Source of the DNA: Clostridiales bacterium
GTDB lineage: Bacteria; Bacillota; Clostridia; Lachnospirales; Lachnospiraceae
Length of the DNA stretch: 43,210 bases
Assembly (NCBI GenBank): GCA_029006795.1
Contig: JAQXGQ010000071.1
Location: 1-43,210, forward strand
Direction of reading: 5' to 3'
In this document: positions 7,455-16,638 of the stretch, one piece after another
How the letters are laid out: every line of letters begins with the position of its first letter
Position numbering within the stretch: the stretch's first letter is position 1
The notes under the pieces: model-generated
Told to the model about the DNA's origin: nothing
Databases searched by the model: none
The model's input: the letters and a program-made list of their open reading frames with translations, nothing else
Program-made: the position numbers and the translations under genes

Positions 7455-8295
7455 TAAATATATCCGTCTTGCCTTAGAGGAGGACATTCACAGTGAGGAC
7501 GTATCTACCAATGCGGTAATGCCGGAATATAAAAAGGGTGAGGTACAGTTAATTTGTAAGGAGGACGGTATTATTGCAGGATTGCCTGTTTTTGAACGGG
7601 TATTTAAGCTGTTAGACGAGAATACCGTGGTTACATTTCAGGAAAAAGACGGCAAGGTTGTCTGCGATGGAGATGCCGTTGAGAAGGGACAGCTCCTTGC
7701 GGTTGTGACAGGAGATATCCGTGTTTTATTATCGGGAGAACGTACTGCATTAAACTATTTACAGCGGTTAAGCGGAATTGCTACCTATACCCACAGTGTA
7801 TCGGAACTGTTAGCGGGCACAAAAACCAAGCTGCTTGATACCAGAAAAACCACGCCTTGTATGCGTATTTTTGAAAAATATGCGGTAAAAGTAGGCGGTG
7901 GACACAACCACAGATACAATCTGTCTGACGGTGTACTGTTAAAGGATAATCATATTGACGCAGCAGGCGGTGTAAAGGAAGCAGTCCTTGCCGCAAAGGA
8001 ATATGCCCCCTTTGTTCGTAAAATCGAAGTGGAAACGGAAAATCTTGACATGGTAAAGGAAGCAGTAGAGGCGGGAGCTGACATCATCATGCTTGATAAT
8101 ATGACACCGGAGGTGATGGCGGAGGCAATCCGTATCATTGACGGACGAGCAGAGACAGAGTGCTCTGGCAATATCACAAAAGAAAATATTAAAACCATTA
8201 CCGAATTAGGGGTTGACTATGTTTCTAGTGGGGCGTTGACCCATTCTGCACCCATTTTAGATATCAGTCTAAAGCATTTAAAAGTATTAGAGTAA
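7423..8295 (+). CDS. nadC: Nicotinate-nucleotide pyrophosphorylase (quinolinate phosphoribosyltransferase)
   Basis: NadC converts quinolinate and PRPP into nicotinate mononucleotide, CO2 and pyrophosphate. The protein has 290 residues, full length. Conserved blocks are ERTALNYLQRLSGIAT, LDTRKTTPCMR, and GGGHNHRYNLSDGVLLKDNH, which hold the basic residues that bind quinolinate and PRPP; the barrel end VDYVSSGALTHSAP is also intact. The AAAGGA at 7407-7412 lies 10 nt before the ATG, inside the end of nadB. Confidence 0.97.
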   Translation: MNPITMQLVADKYIRLALEEDIHSEDVSTNAVMPEYKKGEVQLICKEDGIIAGLPVFERVFKLLDENTVVTFQEKDGKVVCDGDAVEKGQLLAVVTGDIRVLLSGERTALNYLQRLSGIATYTHSVSELLAGTKTKLLDTRKTTPCMRIFEKYAVKVGGGHNHRYNLSDGVLLKDNHIDAAGGVKEAVLAAKEYAPFVRKIEVETENLDMVKEAVEAGADIIMLDNMTPEVMAEAIRIIDGRAETECSGNITKENIKTITELGVDYVSSGALTHSAPILDISLKHLKVLE

Positions 8296-8340
8296 GAATT
8301 TTGCAATATTAGTTTAAAAAAATTGAGAAAGGAGTTTGCC

Positions 8341-8883
8341 ATGGAAAAGGAAATGACAGGAATAGACAGAAGAAAAATGCTTTTGTCCATGATACGGGAG
8401 ACAGATGTTCCCGTATCTGGCACCTCCTTAGGAAAGAAAACGGGTGTCAGCAGACAGGTGGTAGTGCAGGACATCGCATTGCTTCGAACCGAAGGTTATC
8501 CCATCATTTCCACAGCCAGAGGATATATCATAGACGAACCGAAAGAGGTATGCAGACTTTTTAAAGTTTATCATACCAACGAGCAGGTGGAAGACGAACT
8601 TACCACTATCGTGGATTTAGGTGGCAGTGTGGTAAATGTGATGGTAAATCATCGTGTCTATGGCAAATTAGATGCACCGTTAAATATCAAAAACCGCAGG
8701 GACGTAGCGAAGTTTGTCAACGATTTAGAAACCGGAAAATCCACACCTCTGTTAAATGTGACATCGGGATATCATTTCCATAAGATTAGTGCAGAAACAG
8801 AGGAAATTTTAGATGAAATCGAGGTGGCACTGCGGGAAAAAAATTATCTGGCAGAGCTTTTGCCTTATGAAATGACAGAATAA
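8341..8883 (+). CDS. niaR: NiaR, niacin-responsive transcriptional repressor (HTH_11 + 3H domain)
   Basis: The protein has 180 residues. I chose the ATG at 8341, which follows AAAGGAG (8327-8333) by 7 nt, over the TTG at 8323 that lies before that site. Residues 8-62 form a winged helix (SGTSLGKKTGVSRQVVVQDI). Residues 70-175 form the 3H domain. His78, Glu86, His145 and His147 match the spacing of the nickel ligands known in Thermotoga NiaR (TM1602: His79, Glu87, His146, His148). NiaR binds nicotinic acid and represses NAD synthesis and niacin uptake genes. Its place as the last gene of nadBC implies self-regulation through the repeats at 5992-6040. Confidence 0.93.
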   Translation: MEKEMTGIDRRKMLLSMIRETDVPVSGTSLGKKTGVSRQVVVQDIALLRTEGYPIISTARGYIIDEPKEVCRLFKVYHTNEQVEDELTTIVDLGGSVVNVMVNHRVYGKLDAPLNIKNRRDVAKFVNDLETGKSTPLLNVTSGYHFHKISAETEEILDEIEVALREKNYLAELLPYEMTE

Positions 8884-8912
8884 TTGACAGATACTCTTTT
8901 TTTCAGTAAAAT
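8884..8912 (+). promoter_or_regulatory. Sigma-A promoter of the membrane glycosyltransferase operon
   Basis: TTGACA (8884-8889) and TAAAAT (8907-8912) are 17 bp apart. The -35 box begins at the base right after the niaR stop codon. A leader of about 40 nt follows. Confidence 0.82.
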
Positions 8913-8958
8913 CTTAAGGAAATCTTAAAAAGAAAACGAAAGAGGAGTAGTGTAAAAA

Positions 8959-10551
8959 ATGATAGTGATAAAAACACCAGATATCTATCTCAAAGAATGG
9001 TATCATAAAAAAGAAACAGCAGTAAAAACCGCTTTTTTTGCTGCTGTTATTTTTGGTCTTATGACACATCTGTATCAGTTTACCAACAAATTATACAATT
9101 ATGACGAACTAGCAAATACTCCCGGAGGAAACGGTGCAAGTGTAGAGCAGGGAAGATGGTTTTTAAAGTGGATGGGAGATGTGCTCCTAAAACACTTTGG
9201 AGGAGTCTATTCCCTGCCACTTTTAAACGGAGTGCTTTCGTTATTGCTTCTTGCTGTATCGGCAGCCCTGATTGTGGAGATGTTTCGGGTAGACAACTGG
9301 GTTTTAGCTGCATTTATCGGCGGCTTTGTTGTAGTATTTCCCTCTATTGTCTGCATGTTTTTTTATATGTTTACGGCTGTTTTTTATGCGGTGGGCATTT
9401 TGTTCAGTGTTTTAGCAGCATACCTTGTGGTGCGTTATCCAAAGAGCCTGCCGGCTCATCTTGCAGCAGTGTTCCTTTTAGCCTGTTCTCTTGGTGTGTA
9501 TCAGGCATATTTCCCCAATACCGTTTGTCTTCTGGTAATCTCTGTTATCTTATTAGCAGCATTTAAAGAAGAGAAAAAAACATGGAAGGAAATCATTTTT
9601 ACAGCATTGCGTTATGTTGGTTTCCTTGCGGTAGGAATGATACTTTATTTTCTTATCAATTCAGCAGTATTAAACTATTATGGGATTGATATGATAAATT
9701 ACCAGGGCGGCTCAAGCATGGGACGGATTACCATACCACAGTTGTTGTCTGCCATAAAACGAAGTTATCACGACTTTTTGGCTTTAGGTTATGATAATGT
9801 ATTGGTGTTAAATGCCACCGGATTAATCCGTAAATGTTATAGAGCGGTGATGGTATTATTTGGAATCAGTGCTCTGTCCTTACTTTACTTTGAAAAAGGG
9901 GAATGGCTCAAAAAGATATTGATGCTGGCGGGATTTTTAGTACTTCCTGTTTCCATGTTCCTTGTTTATATCATGGCACCGGATGCCCAGACATACACAT
10001 TGATGGGATACGCAGTGGTATACCTTTTGATTTTCTTTGCGGTTTGGACGGACTATTTTTGCCGCAAGGTTTCGTGTAAAGAATTGATAAAAACCGGATT
10101 TCAGTGGATTTCAGAGTTGATTTCACTGGTACTTTTAGTGACTTATATCTGGTATGGCAATGGTTGTTACATGTCCTTAGAGTATACCAAAAACCATGAT
10201 ATGTCTTATTTTCAGACGATGGTGACGCAGATTAAATGTGTGGAAGGATATGAGGATACTCTTCCGGTAGCATTTGTAGGAAATGTCATTGATGATGCTA
10301 CAAACAATCAGGGAAGTCTGATGGGGCCGGTATTTGCCATTAACGGAAAGGCAGAATCTAATGTAAATATGTTTTCGAGAGTTCATATCATTACCCAGTA
10401 TTTAGGATTTGCACCTACAATCTGCGGTTATGAAGAAACAAAAGCATGTATGGAATTAGAGGAAGTAAAAAATATGCCAAGCTACCCGGATGACGGTTCG
10501 ATTCGGGTTGTGAACGGCATTGTTGTCGTAAAATTCTCTGACTATGAATAA
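8959..10551 (+). CDS. Polytopic membrane glucosyltransferase, GtrII-like (PF14264 type)
   Basis: The protein has 530 residues with about ten or more hydrophobic segments. The N-terminal loop YNYDELANTPGGNGAS followed by QGRW (residues 46-67, with Asp49-Glu50) and the later GVYQAYFP are typical of GtrII-type glucosyltransferases. These have the GT-C topology and use a polyprenyl-phosphate sugar as donor on the outer face of the membrane. GtrII proteins are best known from serotype-converting phages, but chromosomal copies are common in Firmicutes. Here there is no phage context and no neighbouring GtrA flippase or GtrB synthase. The acceptor is unknown. AGAGGA lies 12 nt before the ATG, rather far. 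It is the first gene of a three-gene operon. Confidence 0.8.
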   Translation: MIVIKTPDIYLKEWYHKKETAVKTAFFAAVIFGLMTHLYQFTNKLYNYDELANTPGGNGASVEQGRWFLKWMGDVLLKHFGGVYSLPLLNGVLSLLLLAVSAALIVEMFRVDNWVLAAFIGGFVVVFPSIVCMFFYMFTAVFYAVGILFSVLAAYLVVRYPKSLPAHLAAVFLLACSLGVYQAYFPNTVCLLVISVILLAAFKEEKKTWKEIIFTALRYVGFLAVGMILYFLINSAVLNYYGIDMINYQGGSSMGRITIPQLLSAIKRSYHDFLALGYDNVLVLNATGLIRKCYRAVMVLFGISALSLLYFEKGEWLKKILMLAGFLVLPVSMFLVYIMAPDAQTYTLMGYAVVYLLIFFAVWTDYFCRKVSCKELIKTGFQWISELISLVLLVTYIWYGNGCYMSLEYTKNHDMSYFQTMVTQIKCVEGYEDTLPVAFVGNVIDDATNNQGSLMGPVFAINGKAESNVNMFSRVHIITQYLGFAPTICGYEETKACMELEEVKNMPSYPDDGSIRVVNGIVVVKFSDYE

Positions 10552-10567
10552 AACGGAGTTCTAAAAG

Positions 10568-12871
10568 ATGATGAAGCAAGAGTACAAGACAAAAAGAAAA
10601 CAGATCATTTTAGCTGCAGTAATACTGTTAGAAATTATTATTTTAGCAGTCTCTTTGCTCGGTATTTTTCGGACAGACCGGGTTTTTAAACAGTTTAACG
10701 GACCAGAGGTTCCTACCGGGGCGGAAACATCTATTGTATTAGACAGTGGTTCTTATCTGGTTACGGTGGACTATGACATGGAAACGGAAGCTGTGCGTAT
10801 CACACCGTTGATGGAAACTGATTACGGGGAGGATGATGCGGAGAGTATCCTTTTGTTGAAAGACAACAGTACGAAAACCTTTGAACTGCTGCTTCCGGCA
10901 AATGCAGAGGGATTTCATTTCAAACTTCCAGAGTTAGAAAATCCTAATGATTTTACATTAAAATCGGTAAAAATAGAAGAGACCAATCAGGCGGACCGGG
11001 TTACTTTCTTCTGCTTGCTTTGTATGGTTCTTCTGATAGACGGATTTTTCTATTTGTGGGATAAAAAACAGTTGTTTGCAAAGCAGACGAAAGAACAGAA
11101 CGGTGCGGCAGTCTGTGTTGGTCTAATTACCATTTTTGCCTGTGTACCTCTGTTTGTGAATTATCTCACCAGCGGGCATGATTTAACCTTCCATCTGATG
11201 CGTATTGAGGGCTTAGCAGAGGGCTTAAGACAGGGGCAGTTTCCAGTGAAAATGCAGCCATTGTGGCTGAATGACTACGGCTATCCGGTATCTGTCATGT
11301 ACGGGGATTTGTTTTTGTATCTTCCTGCATTACTTCGTATCATCGGTTTTTCTCTTCAGAGCGCTTATAAAATTTATCTGGCATCTATGCAGCTTGTGAC
11401 GGCAGTCACCTCTTATGTCTGCTTAAAAGAAGTGGCAGGAGACCGGAAATTAGGTGTTGTAGGCTGCTTTTTATATATGTTTGCAACCAACCGAATGACG
11501 AATATCTATTACCGCAGTGCGGTGGGAGAATATACAGCACTGGCATTTCTGCCACTGGTATTTTTAGGGCTGTGGTATCTTTTGGGAAAAGAAGATGCAA
11601 AGGAAACAGATAAAAGAAAGGTATTCTTTTTACTGGTAACAGGCTATACCTGCATTTTGCAGACTCATTTACTGACGTTTAATATTGTGATTATCTTTTC
11701 ACTACTGTATTGCCTGCTCAGCTTTAAAAAGTTTAGGAAAAACTTTGTCTTTCTGGTAAAAACAGCAGTGGTTACCATTGTACTGAATCTCTGTTTCTTA
11801 GTGCCGATGGCAGATTATATGTTGTCACATAATATGAAAGTCAAGTTTGCCAGCCGGATTGAAAATATGCAGGAGCATGGGTTATTTGTATCCCAGCTCT
11901 TTCAGATGTTCCGTTTCCCGGTGAGCTTATCCGGTAACGTGATGAATGGTGTAGGCGGTGATATGGCAATTGGTATCGGTCTTGCCTATATGTTAATCAT
12001 TGCCTTATTCTGCTTTGAAATACTGACCTTTTTTGTGCACAGGATAAAAGGAGACGCGGCAGAGAAGATTTCCATCAAAGAGTCTGTAAAAATATTTGCC
12101 ATGCTGTGTCTGACATTACTTATGTCCTGCTATTTCTTTCCATGGAATGCCATTGGGGATATTCCGGTAATCGGAAGCCTTTTGACACCGTACCAGTTTG
12201 CATGGCGCTTTATTGGAATTGCCACTTTCTTAGGTGTTGTTTTATGTATGTATGCTTTAAATTATTTACAGAAGTTAACTGACCGTACCATAAAGGTGGG
12301 AGCCATTGTAGCGCTTTGTACCTTAACATTGATTGGTTCTCAGTATCTGATGGATAATAAATTGTCTATGGATGACAAATTTAAAGTCACGAGTTCTGCT
12401 TCTATTGATACCAGAGGGGCAGTGGCAAACGGAGAATATCTTTTTGTAGAATCTTCTATTATGCTGCTTTCTGCTTCAACCCCGGTTCCTGAAAACGAAA
12501 CAGATATTAATATAATCAGTTATCAAAAAAAGAATAGCAAAATTACGGTGGAATGCGAAAATAAATCCACAGAGGAACGGAAAATCCAGATACCGTTTTT
12601 AGACTATAAAGGGTATGTAGCAGAAAATGCTGATACCGGCGAACAGATTTCTATGACCTGTGATGAACAGCATATTTTATCGGTGATATTGCCGGAGAAC
12701 TTTGAGGGTAAAGTAGAAGTTTATTTCAGACAGCCCTGGTACTGGAGAGTGGCAGAAATAGCATCGCTTTTGATGCTTCTTGCGCTGCTTGTTTATGCCG
12801 GAAAAACATCTGGAAAAAACATGTCTGGAAAAAAGTACTGCAGAAAAATAAACGTGTATAGAATACAGTGA
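10568..12871 (+). CDS. Large polytopic membrane protein, PTPS-related domain type (probable GT-C-like)
   Basis: The protein has 767 residues. One N-terminal membrane helix (about 12-33) is followed by an extracytoplasmic beta-rich domain (about 40-145), a second helix (about 146-165), then a polytopic core beginning near 178. The core carries SGHDLTFHLMRIEGLAEGL (around His204, Asp205 and His209) and a conserved GYP, as in the family named 6-pyruvoyl-tetrahydropterin synthase-related membrane proteins (PF10131); the name comes from a weak similarity and does not imply pterin chemistry. The protein ends with another extracytoplasmic beta domain (about 600-720) and a last helix. Such proteins look like GT-C glycosyltransferases, similar in layout to YfhO. 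GGAG at 10555-10558 is 9 nt before the ATG. Substrate unknown. Confidence 0.72.
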   Translation: MMKQEYKTKRKQIILAAVILLEIIILAVSLLGIFRTDRVFKQFNGPEVPTGAETSIVLDSGSYLVTVDYDMETEAVRITPLMETDYGEDDAESILLLKDNSTKTFELLLPANAEGFHFKLPELENPNDFTLKSVKIEETNQADRVTFFCLLCMVLLIDGFFYLWDKKQLFAKQTKEQNGAAVCVGLITIFACVPLFVNYLTSGHDLTFHLMRIEGLAEGLRQGQFPVKMQPLWLNDYGYPVSVMYGDLFLYLPALLRIIGFSLQSAYKIYLASMQLVTAVTSYVCLKEVAGDRKLGVVGCFLYMFATNRMTNIYYRSAVGEYTALAFLPLVFLGLWYLLGKEDAKETDKRKVFFLLVTGYTCILQTHLLTFNIVIIFSLLYCLLSFKKFRKNFVFLVKTAVVTIVLNLCFLVPMADYMLSHNMKVKFASRIENMQEHGLFVSQLFQMFRFPVSLSGNVMNGVGGDMAIGIGLAYMLIIALFCFEILTFFVHRIKGDAAEKISIKESVKIFAMLCLTLLMSCYFFPWNAIGDIPVIGSLLTPYQFAWRFIGIATFLGVVLCMYALNYLQKLTDRTIKVGAIVALCTLTLIGSQYLMDNKLSMDDKFKVTSSASIDTRGAVANGEYLFVESSIMLLSASTPVPENETDINIISYQKKNSKITVECENKSTEERKIQIPFLDYKGYVAENADTGEQISMTCDEQHILSVILPENFEGKVEVYFRQPWYWRVAEIASLLMLLALLVYAGKTSGKNMSGKKYCRKINVYRIQ

Positions 12872-12881
12872 GGGTTTGATG

Positions 12882-14450
12882 ATGTTGACAAAAGAAAAAA
12901 GAAATCTGCTCACCTTAGAAAATGTGGTGATTTTGTTAAGTTTTGTTCTGGCAGTATTTGTGCGGTGCTATCGTCTTTCCGATATTCCCTACGGAATGCA
13001 CATTGATGAGGCTGGAATGGGTTATGATGCCTGGGGAATTGCAACTGTCCGGGCAGACCGCTGGTTAAATGTCAAACCGCTTTATCTGGTGAATTACGGC
13101 GGCGGTCAGAGCGCCCTTTATGCCTACTTATGTGCTGTACTCATGAAACTGTTCGGGCAGGGGGAGATAACGTTGTTTTTGATGCGTCTTCCCGGAGTAC
13201 TGGTGAATCTGGCGGCATATATTGCGGGCATCTGTATCATAAGATATCTTATGGGAAAACGCTGGGCAGCATTTGGTTCTTTCTTACTTGCCATCCTTCC
13301 CTACTTTATCATGCAGTGCCGCTTTGGGTTAGACTGTAATCTGTTGGTAAATGTCTTGACAATTGCCATTGCTTTCTTTTTTTTGGCAATGGAAAAACAA
13401 AGGCTGCCTTACTTTCTTTTGGCAGGTCTTGTGTGGGGCGGTGCTTATTATACCTATGCCTTAAGCTATGTGGCAAACACGGTGGTTTTGTTATTGCTTT
13501 CTGTCTATGCCCTCTGGGTGAACCGGAAACAATTAAGAAACCTTCTTCTGATGTGGGTTCCGGTGATTGTGCTTGGGTTGCCTTTAGCCTATATGGTACT
13601 GATTAATAAGTTTGATTTAGAACAGTTTAACGGGCGGTATTTTACCATTCCGAAACTTGGCTTTTTTCGTGGCAACGAGATACATATCAAAAATATTTTT
13701 TCTAATTTTGTTACCGTGGTAAAAAGTATTCTGTATAAAGACTGGATTCCTTATAATGCGCTGCCGTGGTACGGCACCATGTATCTGATATCTATTCCCC
13801 TTGTACTGATTGGATTAATCGCTTTAATTCGTCATTCCATAAGTGTGCTTCGCCGCAGGGAATGGAATGCCTCCGTGGTATTTCCGGTGGTGTTTTTGAT
13901 CTATTTTATCATGGGACTGCTGTTAGGTGGTGATGGTCCTAACATTAATAAAATGAACGGTCTGTTTTTTGCGGAATTTGTCCTGTTGCTTTGGGGCATC
14001 AGGGTTACTTACCAGATAATCTGCAAAAGAAGAGAGCGGGCAGCAAAGATGACAATGGTTATACTGGCCAGTCTATACTTTGTGTGCTTTGGTTTCTTTG
14101 CTGAATACTATTTTGTGGAATATAGAGAAGATATTTATCCCCAGTATCTTTTTACCAGTACTTATGAGGATATCTTAGCTCAGTTAGAAGAGGGCGGGGT
14201 GAGTGACCGGAAAATTTATGTGGAGTCAGAGTATATCTATTATCTGCTTAGCGCAAAAATTTCGCCCTATGAGTATAACATCTGGGTAACGGGAACAGAG
14301 CAGTACCAGAATGTAGTATTTCATTTGCCGGAGGAAATCGAGCCGGATGCGGTATACATTGTAAGAGACACCAATGCAGAGTATATCGGAAGATTACAGA
14401 ATATGTATAAAGAGCAGTGTTCCGACGGAATGTTTGTGTGCTATTACTAA
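12882..14450 (+). CDS. GT39/ArnT-like membrane glycosyltransferase (PF13231 type)
   Basis: The protein has 522 residues from the ATG at 12882; the ATG at 12879 is also possible, and GAGGG at 12870-12874 favours 12882. It is polytopic, with the first extracytoplasmic loop carrying HIDEAGMGYDAWG (Asp42-Glu43), the acidic motif expected for the catalytic base of GT-C enzymes of the protein mannosyltransferase/ArnT group. A soluble C-terminal part (about 410-522) follows the last helix. These enzymes move a sugar from a polyprenyl carrier to protein, lipid or polymer acceptors outside the membrane. It follows the previous gene with a 10-bp gap and ends the operon. No terminator was seen after it. 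Confidence 0.82.
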   Translation: MLTKEKRNLLTLENVVILLSFVLAVFVRCYRLSDIPYGMHIDEAGMGYDAWGIATVRADRWLNVKPLYLVNYGGGQSALYAYLCAVLMKLFGQGEITLFLMRLPGVLVNLAAYIAGICIIRYLMGKRWAAFGSFLLAILPYFIMQCRFGLDCNLLVNVLTIAIAFFFLAMEKQRLPYFLLAGLVWGGAYYTYALSYVANTVVLLLLSVYALWVNRKQLRNLLLMWVPVIVLGLPLAYMVLINKFDLEQFNGRYFTIPKLGFFRGNEIHIKNIFSNFVTVVKSILYKDWIPYNALPWYGTMYLISIPLVLIGLIALIRHSISVLRRREWNASVVFPVVFLIYFIMGLLLGGDGPNINKMNGLFFAEFVLLLWGIRVTYQIICKRRERAAKMTMVILASLYFVCFGFFAEYYFVEYREDIYPQYLFTSTYEDILAQLEEGGVSDRKIYVESEYIYYLLSAKISPYEYNIWVTGTEQYQNVVFHLPEEIEPDAVYIVRDTNAEYIGRLQNMYKEQCSDGMFVCYY

Positions 14451-14493
14451 ATTACAGACGCAAATCGAACCCTGAAAAAATAATGACCTCATA

Positions 14494-14522
14494 TTGACTT
14501 CTCGGAAAAATAATTTTATAAT
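14494..14522 (+). promoter_or_regulatory. Sigma-A promoter of the yicC-remA-gmk-rpoZ operon
   Basis: TTGACT (14494-14499) and a perfect TATAAT (14517-14522) are separated by 17 bp. They lie about 60 bp before the yicC ATG and 44 bp after the previous stop codon. Confidence 0.88.
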
Positions 14523-14583
14523 AAATTCAATTATGCGTAACGGTATTACTATGCCCAAAGACAACACAGAAATGAGGAAAAAC

Positions 14584-15462
14584 ATGATTAAAAGTATGAC
14601 CGGCTTCGGCAGATGTGAATATGCAGACGAGGCGCGCAGGTTTACCGTAGAGATGAAAGCCGTAAATCACCGTTATCTTGATGTAAATATTAAAATGCCG
14701 AAAAAACTGAATTTTTTCGAGAGTTCCATCCGCAGCCTTTTGAAGGAATATATGGAACGTGGAAAGGTTGATATTTTCATTTCTTATGAGGATTTTACGG
14801 AGAACAATTTTGCTTTAAAATATAATGAGGATATTGCCGCACAATATCTGACACACCTAAACAGTATGGCAGAGAAATTTGGCCTTGAAAATGATATCCG
14901 TGTCAGCACCCTGTCAAGATATCCTGAAGTATTTACGATGGAGGAACAAGGGATCGATGAGGAAGCACTCTGGGCAGGTCTTGAAAAAGCACTGCGGGGA
15001 GCGGCAGAGCAGTTCGTGGAAAGCCGTATCAAAGAAGGTGAGCATCTGAAAAAGGACTTATGTGAGAAGTTAAACGGTATGCTCTCCTATGTGGATTTTA
15101 TCGAAGAACGTTCCCCTGTTATTATGCGGGATTATAGAGAACGGCTAGAAGCAAAGGTAACAGAGCTTTTAGGTGATAAACAGTTAGATGATGCAAGGAT
15201 TGCTACAGAGGTTACTATTTTTGCAGATAAAATCTGTGTGGATGAAGAAACGGTAAGGCTCCGCAGCCATATCAAAAGTACGTTAGAAGCTTTAGAGGAG
15301 GGCGGCAGTGTGGGCAGAAAGTTAGACTTCATTGCCCAGGAGATGAATCGTGAGGCGAATACCATTCTTTCAAAAGCAAACGACCTGGAGATTTCTGATA
15401 CTGGTATCAGTTTAAAGACCGATATTGAAAAGGTTCGTGAGCAGATTCAAAATATTGAGTAG
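14584..15462 (+). CDS. yicC: YicC/YloC family endoribonuclease
   Basis: The protein has 292 residues. The ATG at 14584 is chosen because the family begins MIKSMTGFGR and TGAGGA (14573-14578) is 5 nt upstream; the longer open frame upstream has no such site and contains the promoter. The C-terminal DUF1732 block (KLDFIAQEMNREANTILSKA) is intact. YicC proteins are RNases with a role in RNA turnover and stress survival. In Firmicutes the gene commonly sits just before remA, gmk and rpoZ, as it does here. Confidence 0.94.
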   Translation: MIKSMTGFGRCEYADEARRFTVEMKAVNHRYLDVNIKMPKKLNFFESSIRSLLKEYMERGKVDIFISYEDFTENNFALKYNEDIAAQYLTHLNSMAEKFGLENDIRVSTLSRYPEVFTMEEQGIDEEALWAGLEKALRGAAEQFVESRIKEGEHLKKDLCEKLNGMLSYVDFIEERSPVIMRDYRERLEAKVTELLGDKQLDDARIATEVTIFADKICVDEETVRLRSHIKSTLEALEEGGSVGRKLDFIAQEMNREANTILSKANDLEISDTGISLKTDIEKVREQIQNIE

Positions 15463-15475
15463 AAAGGTTATGCTT

Positions 15476-15745
15476 ATGGCAAAACTAATGAATATCGGAT
15501 TTGGCAATGTGGTGAATACTGATAAGATTGTGAGTATTATTTCCTCAGATTCCGCACCTGCAAAACGTATGATACAAAAGGGCAAGGAGCAGGAAAATCT
15601 GATTGATGCCACACAGGGGCGCAGAACAAAAAGTGTTATTTTTACGGAAAATAACCGGATTATTTTGTCGGCATTACAGCCGGAAACATTAGCCGGAAGA
15701 TTTAACGGCAATGATGCGGAGGTGTATGATGATACAAAAGAATAA
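15476..15745 (+). CDS. remA: RemA family regulatory protein (DUF370)
   Basis: The protein has 89 residues. The ATG at 15476 is 8 nt after AAAGG (15463-15467); the in-frame ATG at 15470 is only 2 nt away. The sequence (MNIGFGNVVNTDKIVSII, then SAPAKRMIQ and GRRTKSVIF) is typical. In Bacillus subtilis RemA is a ring-forming DNA-binding activator of biofilm matrix operons. In anaerobic gut Clostridia its targets are not established. The end of the gene overlaps gmk by 17 bp. Confidence 0.94.
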   Translation: MAKLMNIGFGNVVNTDKIVSIISSDSAPAKRMIQKGKEQENLIDATQGRRTKSVIFTENNRIILSALQPETLAGRFNGNDAEVYDDTKE

Positions 15746-16364
15746 GGGAATATTAACCGTGGTTTCCGGTTTTTCCGGTTCAGGCAAGGGAACCATTATG
15801 AAAGAGCTTCTGAAAAAATATGAGGGACAATATGCGTTGTCTATTTCAGCCACCACCCGAAATCCCAGAGAGGGAGAAACGGATGGGGTGGAATATTTTT
15901 TCCGCACCAGAGAAGAATTTGAGCAGATGATAGAAGAAGATGCGCTGATTGAGTATGCCCAGTATGTAGGTAATTATTACGGTACACCGCGGGCTTATGT
16001 GGAAAAACAGTTAGAAGCCGGAAAAGATGTCATCTTAGAGATAGAGATACAGGGTGCTTTAAAAGTAAAAAAGAAATTTCCCGATACCCTGTTGCTATTT
16101 GTGACACCCCCAAGTGCAGAGGAATTAAAAAAGCGCTTAGTGGGCAGGGGAACAGAGACAATGGACGTGATAGAATCGCGTCTTGCTAGAGCGACGCAGG
16201 AAGCCTGTGGTATTGAAGAGTATGATTATTTGGTGGTAAATGACGTGTTAGAAACCTGTGTGGAAGAGGTACATCATCTCATACAGGGAGAACACCGTCG
16301 TGTATCACGAAATATAGAAGCAATTAATGAAATGAGAGAAGAACTGAAAGGTTTTTCCGTATAA
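15729..16364 (+). CDS. gmk: Guanylate kinase
   Basis: Guanylate kinase phosphorylates GMP to GDP with ATP in the cytoplasm and is essential for GTP supply. The P-loop GFSGSGKGT is at residues 14-22, followed by the GMP-binding segment SATTRNPREGETDGVEYFF. The length, 211 residues, is normal. GGAGG (15718-15722), inside the end of remA, is 6 nt from the ATG at 15729; the ATG at 15726 is also possible. Confidence 0.97.
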   Translation: MIQKNKGILTVVSGFSGSGKGTIMKELLKKYEGQYALSISATTRNPREGETDGVEYFFRTREEFEQMIEEDALIEYAQYVGNYYGTPRAYVEKQLEAGKDVILEIEIQGALKVKKKFPDTLLLFVTPPSAEELKKRLVGRGTETMDVIESRLARATQEACGIEEYDYLVVNDVLETCVEEVHHLIQGEHRRVSRNIEAINEMREELKGFSV

Positions 16365-16379
16365 AAGGAGAGAAGAATT

Positions 16380-16622
16380 ATGATACATCCATCTTATGTA
16401 GAGTTAATGAAAGTAGTAAACAATGACGTAGAAATCGGTGAGGAACCGGTTGTAAACAGCCGTTACTCCATCGTAATTGCAACTGCAAAGCGTGCCCGCC
16501 AGATTATTGCCGGGGATGAGCCGATGGCAGACAAGGTAGTTTGCCAGAAACCGCTTTCTATCGCAGTGGAAGAACTTTACGAGGGAAAAGTTAAAATTAT
16601 TCCTGAGACAGAAGCAGAGTAA
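16380..16622 (+). CDS. rpoZ: RNA polymerase omega subunit
   Basis: The protein has 80 residues. NSRYSIVIATAKRARQI is the conserved omega core and KPLSIAVEEL follows. Omega helps assemble and stabilise the beta-prime subunit of RNA polymerase. It follows gmk by 15 bp with AAAGGAG upstream, the usual gmk-rpoZ order. Confidence 0.96.
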   Translation: MIHPSYVELMKVVNNDVEIGEEPVVNSRYSIVIATAKRARQIIAGDEPMADKVVCQKPLSIAVEELYEGKVKIIPETEAE

Positions 16623-16638
16623 GAAAGGTTCGTTTATA

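Noticed and set aside
8959-14450. Serotype-converting prophage remnant
   Set aside because: Only the GtrII-like fold suggests it. No integrase, attachment site, GtrA, GtrB or phage gene is present.
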